A stretch of 64,000 bases of DNA from Paenibacillus sp. Marseille-Q4541 (GTDB lineage: Bacteria; Bacillota; Bacilli; Paenibacillales; Paenibacillaceae). Of the stretch, positions 34,876 to 42,669 are shown piece after piece (position 1 is the first letter of the stretch; the number at the start of each line of letters is the position of its first letter). Below the pieces are notes generated by a model. It saw nothing but the letters and a program-made list of their open reading frames with translations. It had not been told where the DNA came from and searched no databases. The stretch covers positions 62,001 through 126,000 of the forward strand of contig NZ_JAGXCY010000005.1 of the NCBI RefSeq assembly GCF_018310695.1. Direction: 5' to 3'. The translations under genes were made by a program, and so were the position numbers.

Positions 34876-35829
34876 TTAAGAATTCCTCCAGTATTTCCCT
34901 TGCCAAGTATTACGAGCTTTTAGCTCTGCGTCAATACCATTTAATACTTCCCATTTTTTTTGGGACCACATAGGACCGATCAAAAGATCTCTTGGAGCAT
35001 CTCCAGTCAGTCGGTGGACTATCATTTCTGGTGGCAAAATTTCAAGTGAATCAACAATGAGCTTTACATATTCGTCTTGTTCAAGGAAACGAAGTAGACC
35101 TGCTTCATATTGTTTGACCATCGGTGTCTTACGCATCAAATGAAGGAGGTGAATTTTTATCCCTTGGACATCCATGTTTGCTACGGCACGAGTTGTATCT
35201 AGCATCATTTCATGTGTCTCTTGTGGAAGTCCATGAATGATATGCGTGCATACCCGAATATTGTGTTTTCTGAGTTTTGCTACTGCGTCTTCATAACATT
35301 TCGTATCATGCGCCCGATTAATGAGCTGAGATGTAGATTCGTGAATTGTCTGAAGCCCCATCTCTATCCAGAGGTAGGTGCGTTCATTGAGCTCAGCAAG
35401 ATATTCTACGACGTCATCAGGTAAGCAATCCGGGCGCGTTGCAATGGATAAGCCAACCACGCCAGGCTGTTGTAAGATGACTTCATAATACTCACGAAGC
35501 TGTTCTACGGGAGCATAAGTATTGGTGTAGGCCTGAAAATATCCAATGTATTTAGCATTCGGCCACTTTTGATGCTGGCGATCACGAATGGTATCAAATT
35601 GGGTAACCAAATCGTTTCTTCTCGATCCAGCAAAGTCGCCGGAACCTCTTGCACTGCAAAAAGTACATCCGCCTTTTGCAATTGAACCATCACGGTTTGG
35701 ACAAGTAAAACCAGCATCAAGCATGACTTTAAATACTTTATTGTCAAATTGCTCCCGCATCTCATAGTTCCAAGTATGGAATCGTTTGTCTCCCCACTCC
35801 AGTGGTGAGGGTGCTATTGGTAAGTTCAT
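34876..35829 (-). CDS. mnmL: MnmL-type radical SAM enzyme (YtqA/YhcC family)
   Basis: A 317-residue radical-SAM protein of the TIGR01212 (YhcC/YtqA) family. The Fe-S cluster Cys are in CPNRDGSIAKGGCTFC (about 43-58), an uncommon spacing typical of this family, followed by YFQAYTNTYAPVEQL and GLQTIHE. YtqA (MnmL) is reported to act with MnmM in an alternate route to mnm5s2U34 of tRNA in Bacillus. It starts the mnmL-mnmM-manA-lipase unit, with AAAGGAG before the ATG. Confidence 0.88.
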   Translation of the reverse strand: MNLPIAPSPLEWGDKRFHTWNYEMREQFDNKVFKVMLDAGFTCPNRDGSIAKGGCTFCSARGSGDFAGSRRNDLVTQFDTIRDRQHQKWPNAKYIGYFQAYTNTYAPVEQLREYYEVILQQPGVVGLSIATRPDCLPDDVVEYLAELNERTYLWIEMGLQTIHESTSQLINRAHDTKCYEDAVAKLRKHNIRVCTHIIHGLPQETHEMMLDTTRAVANMDVQGIKIHLLHLMRKTPMVKQYEAGLLRFLEQDEYVKLIVDSLEILPPEMIVHRLTGDAPRDLLIGPMWSQKKWEVLNGIDAELKARNTWQGKYWRNS

Positions 35830-35993
35830 TAAGGTGACTCCTTTATTAACTTTTTTCTGCTGTATATGAAAATTTACGTGATTTTTAGGTACAGATTCAG
35901 CTCAATCATAACTTTTCCTATTGTAACAAAAAGCTTTGTAAAAAGGGAATTCTCTCTATTTAAAAGGATAAAATTCACAGACAAATTTTAAAA

Positions 35994-36040
35994 ATAAAGC
36001 GCTTACCTATTGAAAACCTTACACAGTAGTGTTATATTAT
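35994..36040 (+). promoter_or_regulatory. Sigma-A promoter with adjacent cre-like palindrome
   Basis: TTGAAA (36012-36017), a 17-base spacer and TATATT (36035-36040) form a good vegetative promoter for the small gene at 36134. Immediately upstream is a cre-like AAAGCGCTTACC (35998-36009), well placed to affect binding at the -35 region. Confidence 0.5.
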
Positions 36041-36133
36041 AACTAAGGTCAGGACCTTGAAATTGTTGCTTACTATTCGCTAGAATTCATACTTTTTGTT
36101 CGTCTCGGCCATACTAATAATGAGGTGATTAAC

Positions 36134-36331
36134 ATGAATTCAATAAACAAAGCAGGACAAAACAAAGTCACGGTTGAGCTAACAGCGGATGAGGCACTAG
36201 CACTTACTGGAGTTAAATTTAATGGCAATCCTCAAGTGGAAGCCGTAGCTAAGAAAAAAATACGTAAAGCCTTCGAAAAGACGTTTGATTTTTCTACCCA
36301 AGATAAGGTAGACTATGAACTGTTAAAGTAG
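36134..36331 (+). CDS. Small hypothetical protein
   Basis: A 65-residue soluble protein, mixed charge, no Cys, no membrane segment, with a helical C-terminal half (QVEAVAKKKIRKAFEKTFDF). I do not recognise a family. ATG 36134 is chosen because GAGGTG lies 7 bases upstream; GTG 36125 overlaps that site. It has its own promoter and terminator, so it is probably expressed as a monocistron, but nothing suggests a role. Confidence 0.65.
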   Translation: MNSINKAGQNKVTVELTADEALALTGVKFNGNPQVEAVAKKKIRKAFEKTFDFSTQDKVDYELLK

Positions 36332-36354
36332 TTGGACCCCAATTCCAAATATAT

Positions 36355-36407
36355 GAAAAAGGGATCATACTCCGTGCCATTTGGGTACAGCGTGTGATTC
36401 CTTTTTC
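36355..36407 (+). terminator. Rho-independent terminator
   Basis: GAAAAAGGGATCATAC pairs with GTGTGATTCCTTTTTC, followed by more T; it ends the small gene. Confidence 0.85.
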
Positions 36408-36481
36408 TTTTATCTTTACTTTTTAGTGATATTTAGGCACAATTAATGCCGATGAATTTTTTTATATAACGGAGGAGAGAC

Positions 36482-37213
36482 ATGCGTTTAAGGGGCAGAA
36501 AAGGGATTCGTGAAAGTTTAGAGGAGCAACAGGACCTTGTTATTCTGAATCCTGCTGATTATAAAGGAAAATGGTCCGAGTTATTCGGTAATGACCGGCC
36601 AATCCACGTAGAGTTTGGTATGGGGAAAGGCCAGTTCATCAGTCAGATGAGCTATCGTAATAAGGATGTCAATTACATTGGAATCGATATGTATGATGAG
36701 CTCGTTCGTCGTGCAAGTGACAAGGCAAGACTGGTTTGGGAACCGGAAGGTGTAGAAACTCCTCCTAACCTGAAATTGGCACTGGCAAATATTGAAGATA
36801 TCCTTGATGTTTTTGAGAAAGGCGAAGTCGAGCGGATCTATTTGAATTTCAGTGATCCATGGCCAAAATCAAAACACGCGAGAAGACGACTTACCCATCC
36901 GCGTTTTCTGGACAAGTATAAAGAAGTATTGAATAGTCTCGGTCAAATCCATTTCAAAACAGATTCCGAAACTCTTTTTGAGTTTTCACTGAATTCTTTT
37001 GCGGATTATGGTCTTCAGATGACCAATGTTTCCCTCAATTTGCACCGTGATGAGATCAATGAAGAACATGTGATGACAGAGTATGAGCAGAAGTTTATGG
37101 GTAAAGGAATGAATATTCACCGCGTAGAGGTTATTATTGGTGAGGAAGCATTGGCACAATACAATGAAACTCGTTTAAAAAAGTATCGTTTAACTGAAAA
37201 TGCAAGCAAATAA
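36482..37213 (+). CDS. trmB: tRNA (guanine(46)-N7)-methyltransferase
   Basis: TrmB adds m7G at position 46 of the tRNA variable loop. The 243-residue protein starts MRLRGRKG, has the SAM site HVEFGMGKGQFI near 40, YIGIDMYDELVRRA, and the hallmark FSDPWPKSKHARRRLTHPRFL near 121. ACGGAGGAG precedes the ATG. It is a single gene whose end faces the UgtP-like gene; the hairpin at 37275-37302 lies between them. Confidence 0.97.
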   Translation: MRLRGRKGIRESLEEQQDLVILNPADYKGKWSELFGNDRPIHVEFGMGKGQFISQMSYRNKDVNYIGIDMYDELVRRASDKARLVWEPEGVETPPNLKLALANIEDILDVFEKGEVERIYLNFSDPWPKSKHARRRLTHPRFLDKYKEVLNSLGQIHFKTDSETLFEFSLNSFADYGLQMTNVSLNLHRDEINEEHVMTEYEQKFMGKGMNIHRVEVIIGEEALAQYNETRLKKYRLTENASK

Positions 37214-37274
37214 CTTTTGTTAATTCTTCGGAATATTTATTGGCTTGTCTTCATAATTTAAAAAGTAAACAAAT

Positions 37275-37302
37275 AAAAGGTGCCTTCATGAAGGCACCTT
37301 TC
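37275..37302. terminator. Bidirectional terminator overlapping a stop codon
   Basis: AAAGGTGCCTT and AAGGCACCTTT form a perfect stem around CATG. The right side lies inside the last codons and stop (37286) of the minus-strand glycosyltransferase. Confidence 0.75.
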
Positions 37303-38458
37303 TTGTTTCTACCATTTCTATAATGCTCTTTGCACTCTGCATGGGATGGAATTTTTCAATTTCCAGCACGTGGCGCTCTCTTTTTTCGACAATGGTTTCG
37401 TATTCGCTGAGAAGACGAGTCATCCATTTTTCGACAACTTCTAAAGTTGTTATCGGTTCTCCCAGACCTTGGTCCGTGAAATATAGACAATTTTCTTCTT
37501 CCTGACCAGGCAGGGGATTATGAAATAACATTGGAATTCCTTTTGCGAGTCCTTCGGAACAAGTCATTCCTCCAGGCTTCGTTACAAGTACGTCGGATAC
37601 TTCCATCAGCTTGTCTATCTCTCTTGTAAAACCCATGATATGGATATTGGGCTTCTGATAGAGTGGATTTTGTTCCATGCTTGACCGAGCTTTGTCATTA
37701 TTCCCGAGTACATAGATTAATTGAATATCTTGCTGCCACTTAGCAAGGTACTCATTCACAATTTCATCGGTCATGAGCCCCCAGCCGCCATCCATCACAA
37801 GTACAGTAGGCATATTTTTAAGCTTAAATTTGATGCGGATGTCATCACGACTTGGATGCTCCCAAAAATTAGGGTGAACGGGTATACCGGTCACCTGAAT
37901 TTTATCCATTGGGACACCACGATCTATAAGCTTAAGTTTTACTTCTGAGGTAGAAACAAGATACCGATCGACTTCTGGACTGATCCAGGTACCATGAACA
38001 TCATAGTCCGTGATGACGGTGCACAGCGGCACCTCTACTCCGAGCCTTTTCAGACGAGCTATAACTGCACTAGGGATCGGGTGAGTACAGACAATGATAT
38101 CAGGTTTAAGCTGCCTTACAATGCTTCTCGTGTGCGTGTAAAACAGCCGATGCAGTGCGAGCGTTGCGAATCGATTAATAGGTTTTTTATACTGTTTTCG
38201 ATACATAAGTGCAACAAGCTTGGGTTGTTTAGTAATTGTACTTTTGTAAGCATTTATAATGAAGGGCGCAACATGTGGGTTGAGAAAGCTCCCTAATTCA
38301 AGCACTTTCGTCTGCACATCAGATGAGAGTTTTCTTAAACTGCTCGAGAGCGCGTATGCTGCTTGAGTATGTCCTGCTCCGAAACCTTCAGATAATAACA
38401 ACACTCTTTTTTTGGTCACTCTCAGCTCACCTGTTCCTTGCTCTTTGTTTTCTGTCAT
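37286..38458 (-). CDS. UgtP-like glycosyltransferase (diacylglycerol glucosyltransferase family)
   Basis: Up to 390 residues, with an N-terminal MGDG-synthase domain (KRVLLLSEGFGAGHTQAA near 17) and a C-terminal GT28 domain (VTKPGGMTCSEGLAKGIPM near 292). B. subtilis UgtP adds glucose from UDP-glucose to diacylglycerol to make glycolipids and lipoteichoic-acid anchors. Whether this paralogue uses the same substrates is inference. The start is unclear: the ATG at 38458 has no ribosome site, while GTG at 38419 (MTKKRVLLL) has AGGTGA about 9 bases upstream. PAP2 phosphatase lies 16 bases upstream in the same operon. Confidence 0.83.
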   Translation of the reverse strand: MTENKEQGTGELRVTKKRVLLLSEGFGAGHTQAAYALSSSLRKLSSDVQTKVLELGSFLNPHVAPFIINAYKSTITKQPKLVALMYRKQYKKPINRFATLALHRLFYTHTRSIVRQLKPDIIVCTHPIPSAVIARLKRLGVEVPLCTVITDYDVHGTWISPEVDRYLVSTSEVKLKLIDRGVPMDKIQVTGIPVHPNFWEHPSRDDIRIKFKLKNMPTVLVMDGGWGLMTDEIVNEYLAKWQQDIQLIYVLGNNDKARSSMEQNPLYQKPNIHIMGFTREIDKLMEVSDVLVTKPGGMTCSEGLAKGIPMLFHNPLPGQEEENCLYFTDQGLGEPITTLEVVEKWMTRLLSEYETIVEKRERHVLEIEKFHPMQSAKSIIEMVETRKVPS

Positions 38459-38474
38459 TCAAAGATACTAAACA

Positions 38475-39002
38475 TTATGGCCAAAATGCAACCGTCCCGA
38501 ATGCAACTGAAGTTCCAATGACTGCTCCGGCTAGAACGTCAGAAGGATAATGTAACCCGAGATAAATTCTTGAAAATCCGACAATACTCGCGATAGGCAG
38601 CAAAGCGATTGTCAAACCAGGCGCTATCATCATAAAAGGTACAGTGACTGAAAAGATTGCGGTAGTATGACCCGACGGAAAAGAATGATCTGACAAAGGA
38701 TTGCGAAAAGTATTCGTACCTGGCATTGCAAGATAAGGTCTAATTCTTGGATAAAGTTTCTTTGCCGCAGCAACCGGAATATGGCTAATCGCTAAGGCTG
38801 CACAAGCCATATAACCAGCTTGCTTCCATGGTTCTGGTGCAAACAATGCAATGAGAAGAGAAACTGCTATTGTAAAAGTCGCCCCGCCCATATGAGTTAA
38901 GTAGTATAGCCGAAAATTCAGAAAACGGTTATGAAGACGTCCGTTAATCCACATAAAAATTTTCTGTTCAAATGCTTGTAGTCTTACGAAAAAACGGCTC
39001 AT
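38475..39002 (-). CDS. PAP2-family membrane phosphatase
   Basis: A 175-residue membrane protein with the three PAP2 motifs in order: KKLYPRIRP, PSGH and SRIYLGLHYPSD. These enzymes remove phosphate from phosphatidate, phosphatidylglycerol phosphate or undecaprenyl pyrophosphate at the outer side of the membrane. Start chosen at ATG 39002, with AGGGGG upstream; the in-frame ATG at 39035 lies before that site. The UgtP-like gene follows by 16 bases, and a phosphatidate phosphatase making diacylglycerol for that enzyme would be a sensible pair, though this is inference. Confidence 0.87.
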   Translation of the reverse strand: MSRFFVRLQAFEQKIFMWINGRLHNRFLNFRLYYLTHMGGATFTIAVSLLIALFAPEPWKQAGYMACAALAISHIPVAAAKKLYPRIRPYLAMPGTNTFRNPLSDHSFPSGHTTAIFSVTVPFMMIAPGLTIALLPIASIVGFSRIYLGLHYPSDVLAGAVIGTSVAFGTVAFWP

Positions 39003-39122
39003 AATAGCATCCCCCTGCATCAATTGCGTCCACAATGAGTATTCACTTTTTAGTTTATCATATTTTTTAATGATATCCTTTTCAATAATAACCCATGTAT
39101 ACCTTACAAAAAAACAGTACTT

Positions 39123-39150
39123 TTGACTTTGCTTGAGAAAAAAATATAAA
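39123..39150 (+). promoter_or_regulatory. Candidate sigma-A promoter
   Basis: TTGACT (39123-39128) and TATAAA (39145-39150) are separated by 16 bases. If used, transcription starts near 39157 and leaves about 400 bases before the GT2 start codon. Confidence 0.5.
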
Positions 39151-39156
39151 ATGATT

Positions 39157-39562
39157 CAAGAGACCACTTCTTGTTTAAAAAAGTTAGAGTTTTGTTTAAA
39201 CATTCTTTCTACTTTTTGCGTTTAAGATTTAGATCATATTCCTACATTTAGAAATAAATAAAAATGGAGTGTGAACGGATCAAATAAAAAACGTGTAAAC
39301 GGATGAAAATAAGACCTAACTGCTATGAATGAAGGCTTGATGTAGTTCTTGTAGCGAAATTAGCCCAAAAGAACGCTTAATTGACATCATGCTGTCATTT
39401 GGGGATTTTGACAAAACATCAGAAAGCATACAAAATCGAGTAGGCAGTCAAGAATAGTGGTGAAGATATAAAAAATGAAACAAAAAGGGTCATGTACTGC
39501 AAAAAAAAGAATGTGCGTAAAAAAAGAGATGCTCACATTAAAGAGGGGGTAGCAGAGAACAA
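39157..39562 (+). other. Long untranslated leader of the GT2 glycosyltransferase
   Basis: About 400 bases without a supported gene lie between the candidate promoter and the GT2 start. It holds short inverted repeats (for example TGACATCATGCTGTCA, 39390s) and an A-rich end. I find no recognised riboswitch core; the c-di-GMP, c-di-AMP and purine classes were looked for. A second promoter inside it cannot be excluded. Confidence 0.4.
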
Positions 39563-40801
39563 ATGTTTAATACGATATTTGTAACGTTCCAAGTCATCTT
39601 GGCGTTTCTTGCTGTGTATCAGTTTAGTTTTTCTCTGTTCGGTTTGATTAAAAAGAAAAAGAAACAACAGTTTCCGCCGAACAAGTCATTTGCTGTTTTA
39701 GTTGCTGCTCACAACGAGGCACAAGTTATTGGAGCTTTGCTTGAGAATATGAAAAAGTTGGATTATCCGAAAGAGTTGTACGATGTCTTTGTTATCTGTG
39801 ACAACTGTACGGACAATACCGCTGAAATTGTTAGAGCGCATGGAATGAATGCGTGTGTCAGAGTGAATCCAGATCAACGTGGTAAAGGGTATGCGATTGA
39901 ATGGATGCTGAAGGAACTTTGGAGCATGCCTAGACAGTATGATGCCATTGTTATGTTTGACGCTGACAACCTTGCAGCTACTAACTTCTTGAAGGAAATG
40001 AATGATGACTTGAACCGCGGTGCTCGCGTAATTCAAGGATATATCGATACAAAGAATCCAGAAGATTCATGGATCACAGCTGCTTACGGTATTTCTTATT
40101 GGTACATTAACCGTCTGTGGCAGTTGTCTCGTCACAACCTGAATATGGCTAACTTTCTAGGTGGTACGGGAATGTGTTTTGAAAGCAAGTTGCTTAAAGA
40201 TATGGGCTGGGGAGCAACATCCCTTGTAGAAGATCTTGAATTTACAATGCGTGCTGTTGAACGCGATGTATATCCAGTCTTCAACTACGATGCAAAGGTA
40301 TTTGATGAGAAGCCACTCACATTTAAAGCATCTGCTAGACAACGTCTTCGTTGGATGCAAGGTCACTTTACGGTTGCAAGAAGATATTTCTTCCCGCTTA
40401 TTTGGAAAAGTATCAAACAAGGCAGCCTTGTCAAATTTGACCTAGCTATCTATAGCGCGAACGTTTATGTAGTATTGCTGACTTTTATCATGACAGCAAT
40501 CAGCTTGGTAGATATTACGCTGTTTAAAGGTCCGAACATTACGAACATCTATGGGTACTTGCCGATATGGCTAGGATTCTTGGCTATCCTTGCAAACGTC
40601 GTGACATTCTTGTTGTCTCTTGCACTGGAGAAGGTAAAGGTGAAGAAGGTATATACATCACTTATCTTGTTCCCGATTTACCTGTTATCTTGGTATCCAA
40701 TAACGCTCTACGCGTTCTTTACTCAGAACAATAAACAATGGAGCCATACTCAGCACACTCGTGTTGTCCGCTTGGAAGAGATGCAAAGTAAACAAGGTTA
40801 A
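39563..40801 (+). CDS. Membrane-bound processive family-2 glycosyltransferase
   Basis: A 412-residue GT2 enzyme with an N-terminal membrane helix (about 5-27), a cytoplasmic catalytic domain, and three or so C-terminal helices (about 300-390). The signature acids and the QxxRW motif are visible: VAAHNEAQVI, MFDADN near 132, LVEDLEF near 222 and RQRLRWMQG near 260. This is the arrangement of processive enzymes that make exopolysaccharide such as poly-GlcNAc or hyaluronan-like chains. No other polysaccharide genes are adjacent. AGAGGGGG precedes the ATG. Confidence 0.88.
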   Translation: MFNTIFVTFQVILAFLAVYQFSFSLFGLIKKKKKQQFPPNKSFAVLVAAHNEAQVIGALLENMKKLDYPKELYDVFVICDNCTDNTAEIVRAHGMNACVRVNPDQRGKGYAIEWMLKELWSMPRQYDAIVMFDADNLAATNFLKEMNDDLNRGARVIQGYIDTKNPEDSWITAAYGISYWYINRLWQLSRHNLNMANFLGGTGMCFESKLLKDMGWGATSLVEDLEFTMRAVERDVYPVFNYDAKVFDEKPLTFKASARQRLRWMQGHFTVARRYFFPLIWKSIKQGSLVKFDLAIYSANVYVVLLTFIMTAISLVDITLFKGPNITNIYGYLPIWLGFLAILANVVTFLLSLALEKVKVKKVYTSLILFPIYLLSWYPITLYAFFTQNNKQWSHTQHTRVVRLEEMQSKQG

Positions 40802-40859
40802 AATATAATTAGATTTATGCTTGACCATGTAAATGCATTGTGTTATAGTAATCAAGTGA

Positions 40860-41015
40860 TTGTTTTGACGGAATCATAAGCAGAAGGTACGACTTCTCAC
40901 CTGTTCGGCATGGAGCTGACTGGTACGATCCCAATGATTTATGAACTTGATTTTTCATGAAGAATTGTTGATTGTTCAGGGATGTCGGTAGCCTACCGGC
41001 ATCCCTTTATTTTTC
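40860..41015 (+). ncRNA. L20-type autoregulatory leader of infC-rpmI-rplT with terminator
   Basis: Upstream of infC a structured leader includes GACGGAATCATAAGCAGAAG, a GC-containing pseudoknot-like part and a final hairpin (GGGATGTCGGTAG / CTACCGGCATCCC, 40979-41005) with a T-rich tail. In Bacillus such leaders are bound by ribosomal protein L20 and cause premature termination when L20 is in excess. The attribution rests on position and shape, not on a covariance search. Confidence 0.75.
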
Positions 41016-41050
41016 GTATGGTATCGATTACGACATGGAGGTGGACAGTT

Positions 41051-41560
41051 ATTAGTAAAGAACACATGATTAATGATGAAATTCGCGCGAAGGAAGTTCG
41101 CTTGGTTGGAGCTGAAGGAGAGCAAATTGGTATTACGCCAATTCGCGAGGCATTGCAGATGGCTGCAGATCTCAACTTAGACTTGGTGAATGTAGCACCG
41201 CAGGCAAAACCGCCGGTATGTCGCATTATGGACTACGGTAAGTTCCGCTATGAGCAACAAAAGAAAGAAAAAGAAGCACGCAAGAATCAAAAGATTGTGG
41301 ACATCAAGGAAGTGTGGTTCCGCTCTAACATTGAGGAACACGACTACCAAACAAAACTTCGCAATGTAGTTAAGTTCTTGAAGGACGGCGACAAAGTGAA
41401 GTGCTCCGTCCGCTTCCGCGGACGTGAAATCGCCCATGCGGATATTGGCCAAAAGATTTTGGAACGCGTTAAAGTAGAGGTTGCTGAAATTAGCAGCATC
41501 GAGCGCCAACCTAAACTGGAAGGTCGAAGCATGATTATGATTTTGGCTCCGAAAGCCTGA
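41051..41560 (+). CDS. infC: Translation initiation factor IF-3
   Basis: IF3 blocks subunit joining and helps choose the start codon. The 169-residue protein matches Bacillus IF3: INDEIRAKEVRLVGAEGEQI, YGKFRYEQQKKEKEARKNQK and GRSMIMILAPK. The start is the rare codon ATT at 41051 (ISKEHMINDE), 9 bases after GGAGG, as in B. subtilis and E. coli infC, where IF3 uses the rare start for self-control. The ATG in the preceding leader (40982) lies within the terminator hairpin and is rejected. rpmI and rplT follow in the operon. Confidence 0.95.
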   Translation: MSKEHMINDEIRAKEVRLVGAEGEQIGITPIREALQMAADLNLDLVNVAPQAKPPVCRIMDYGKFRYEQQKKEKEARKNQKIVDIKEVWFRSNIEEHDYQTKLRNVVKFLKDGDKVKCSVRFRGREIAHADIGQKILERVKVEVAEISSIERQPKLEGRSMIMILAPKA

Positions 41561-41590
41561 GCCAGTTAAACTTGGAGGAGGAAATACAAA

Positions 41591-41791
41591 ATGCCTAAAA
41601 TGAAAACTCACAGCAGTCTGAAGGGTCGTTTCAAAATTACTGGTACTGGTAAAGTGAAACGTTATAAAGCATACAGAAATCATTTGCTTTCCCACAAATC
41701 CAAACGCACAAAACGCGTTCTAGCTGGCAGCCCTGTTATGGCGCCTGGAGATGTTAAACGTTTGAAACAAGGTTTGGCTAACCTGAAATAG
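41591..41791 (+). CDS. rpmI: 50S ribosomal protein L35
   Basis: A 66-residue basic protein, MPKMKTHSSLKGRFKITGTG and SHKSKRTKRVL, fully typical of L35. It sits between infC and rplT in the conserved order, behind TTGGAGGAGG. It is a structural component of the large ribosomal subunit. Confidence 0.98.
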   Translation: MPKMKTHSSLKGRFKITGTGKVKRYKAYRNHLLSHKSKRTKRVLAGSPVMAPGDVKRLKQGLANLK

Positions 41792-41866
41792 TCATGATTC
41801 CGATTTGCTGCATCGAAGCAGCAACTCAACTACTACACACTTATATTTTCTGGGAGGTCTTTTAAT

Positions 41867-42226
41867 ATGGCAAGAGTAAAGGGCGGATTCGTTGTTCGTC
41901 GTCGTCATAAAAAAGTATTGAAACTTGCTAAGGGTTATTTCGGTTCTAAACACCGTATTTTTAAAACAGCTAACGAACAAGTTATGAAATCGATGGTATA
42001 CGCATACCGTGACCGTCGTACAACAAAACGTAACTTCCGTAAATTGTGGATCGTTCGTATCAACGCAGCAGCTCGCATGAACGGTTTGTCTTACAGCAAA
42101 TTCATGCACGGTTTGAAACTCGCTGGAGTAGACATGAACCGTAAAATGCTCGCTGATCTTGCAGTAAATGATATTACTGCATTCAACTCTTTGGCTGTTG
42201 TAGCTAAAGAAAAAGTGAACGCATAA
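41867..42226 (+). CDS. rplT: 50S ribosomal protein L20
   Basis: A 119-residue basic protein: [20 protein letters not shown] and [16 protein letters not shown], typical of L20, which nucleates early assembly of the large subunit and represses its own operon by binding the leader upstream of infC. TGGGAGG precedes the ATG. A short GC-rich terminator ends the operon. Confidence 0.98.
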   Translation: MARVKGGFVVRRRHKKVLKLAKGYFGSKHRIFKTANEQVMKSMVYAYRDRRTTKRNFRKLWIVRINAAARMNGLSYSKFMHGLKLAGVDMNRKMLADLAVNDITAFNSLAVVAKEKVNA

Positions 42227-42241
42227 GTTTAATAACAGATT

Positions 42242-42265
42242 GCCGCCGGATTCGGCGGCTTTTTT
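42242..42265 (+). terminator. Rho-independent terminator
   Basis: GCCGCCG and CGGCGGC form a tight 7-bp stem with a 4-base loop followed by six T. Confidence 0.95.
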
Positions 42266-42420
42266 ATGGAAAGAACCTGGTTAATTGCATACATGAACTA
42301 GGTCTTCTGTCTTAACACTAGCAAGAATCTCTTTACATAGTCATTTGAATAGTACAAATAATACATGAAGAATCAGGTTGTAAAAGTTACTTATATGGTA
42401 AGAAAAGTAACATATATCTT

Positions 42421-42554
42421 ACGTTAACGTGTTAAATTACGAAAGTAAAAACGTTTACATTCCTTTTTTTTCTTAAAATCTTTAAATTAAGTGATGAAAT
42501 TGCTGGATTTTAAAAGGGGATGATTGTATAATCACTCCTAGTAGGACAGTCCTA
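42421..42554 (+). promoter_or_regulatory. Control region of the nupN operon
   Basis: A perfect -10 TATAAT (42527-42532) has a weak -35 (TGGATT, 17-base spacing). Near the expected start is a 13-base inverted repeat TAGGACAGTCCTA (42542-42554). Upstream lie ACGTTAACGT (42421-42430) and a near-palindromic GTAAAAACGTTTAC (42445-42458), which resembles a cre or other LacI-type operator. I see no convincing CodY box or purine riboswitch, although the orthologous B. subtilis operon is CodY-controlled. Confidence 0.4.
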
Positions 42555-42669
42555 TTGAATTTCACAATTCGCTTAAACTGGCGATGTTTCGACGGCTTTT
42601 GATGTGAGACAAGCAGTGAAAGAAGTGAAAGATCAAGAAGGCAATATTTTAAGGGGGAACAATTCCAAG

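Noticed and set aside
39157..39562. c-di-GMP or c-di-AMP riboswitch before the GT2 gene
   Set aside because: No recognised core sequence of these classes is visible.
40982..41050. Upstream ATG for infC
   Set aside because: It is in the leader terminator; GGAGG is placed for the ATT at 41051, the known start codon type for infC.
42266..42669. Purine riboswitch before the nucleoside importer
   Set aside because: I cannot find the conserved three-way-junction core.
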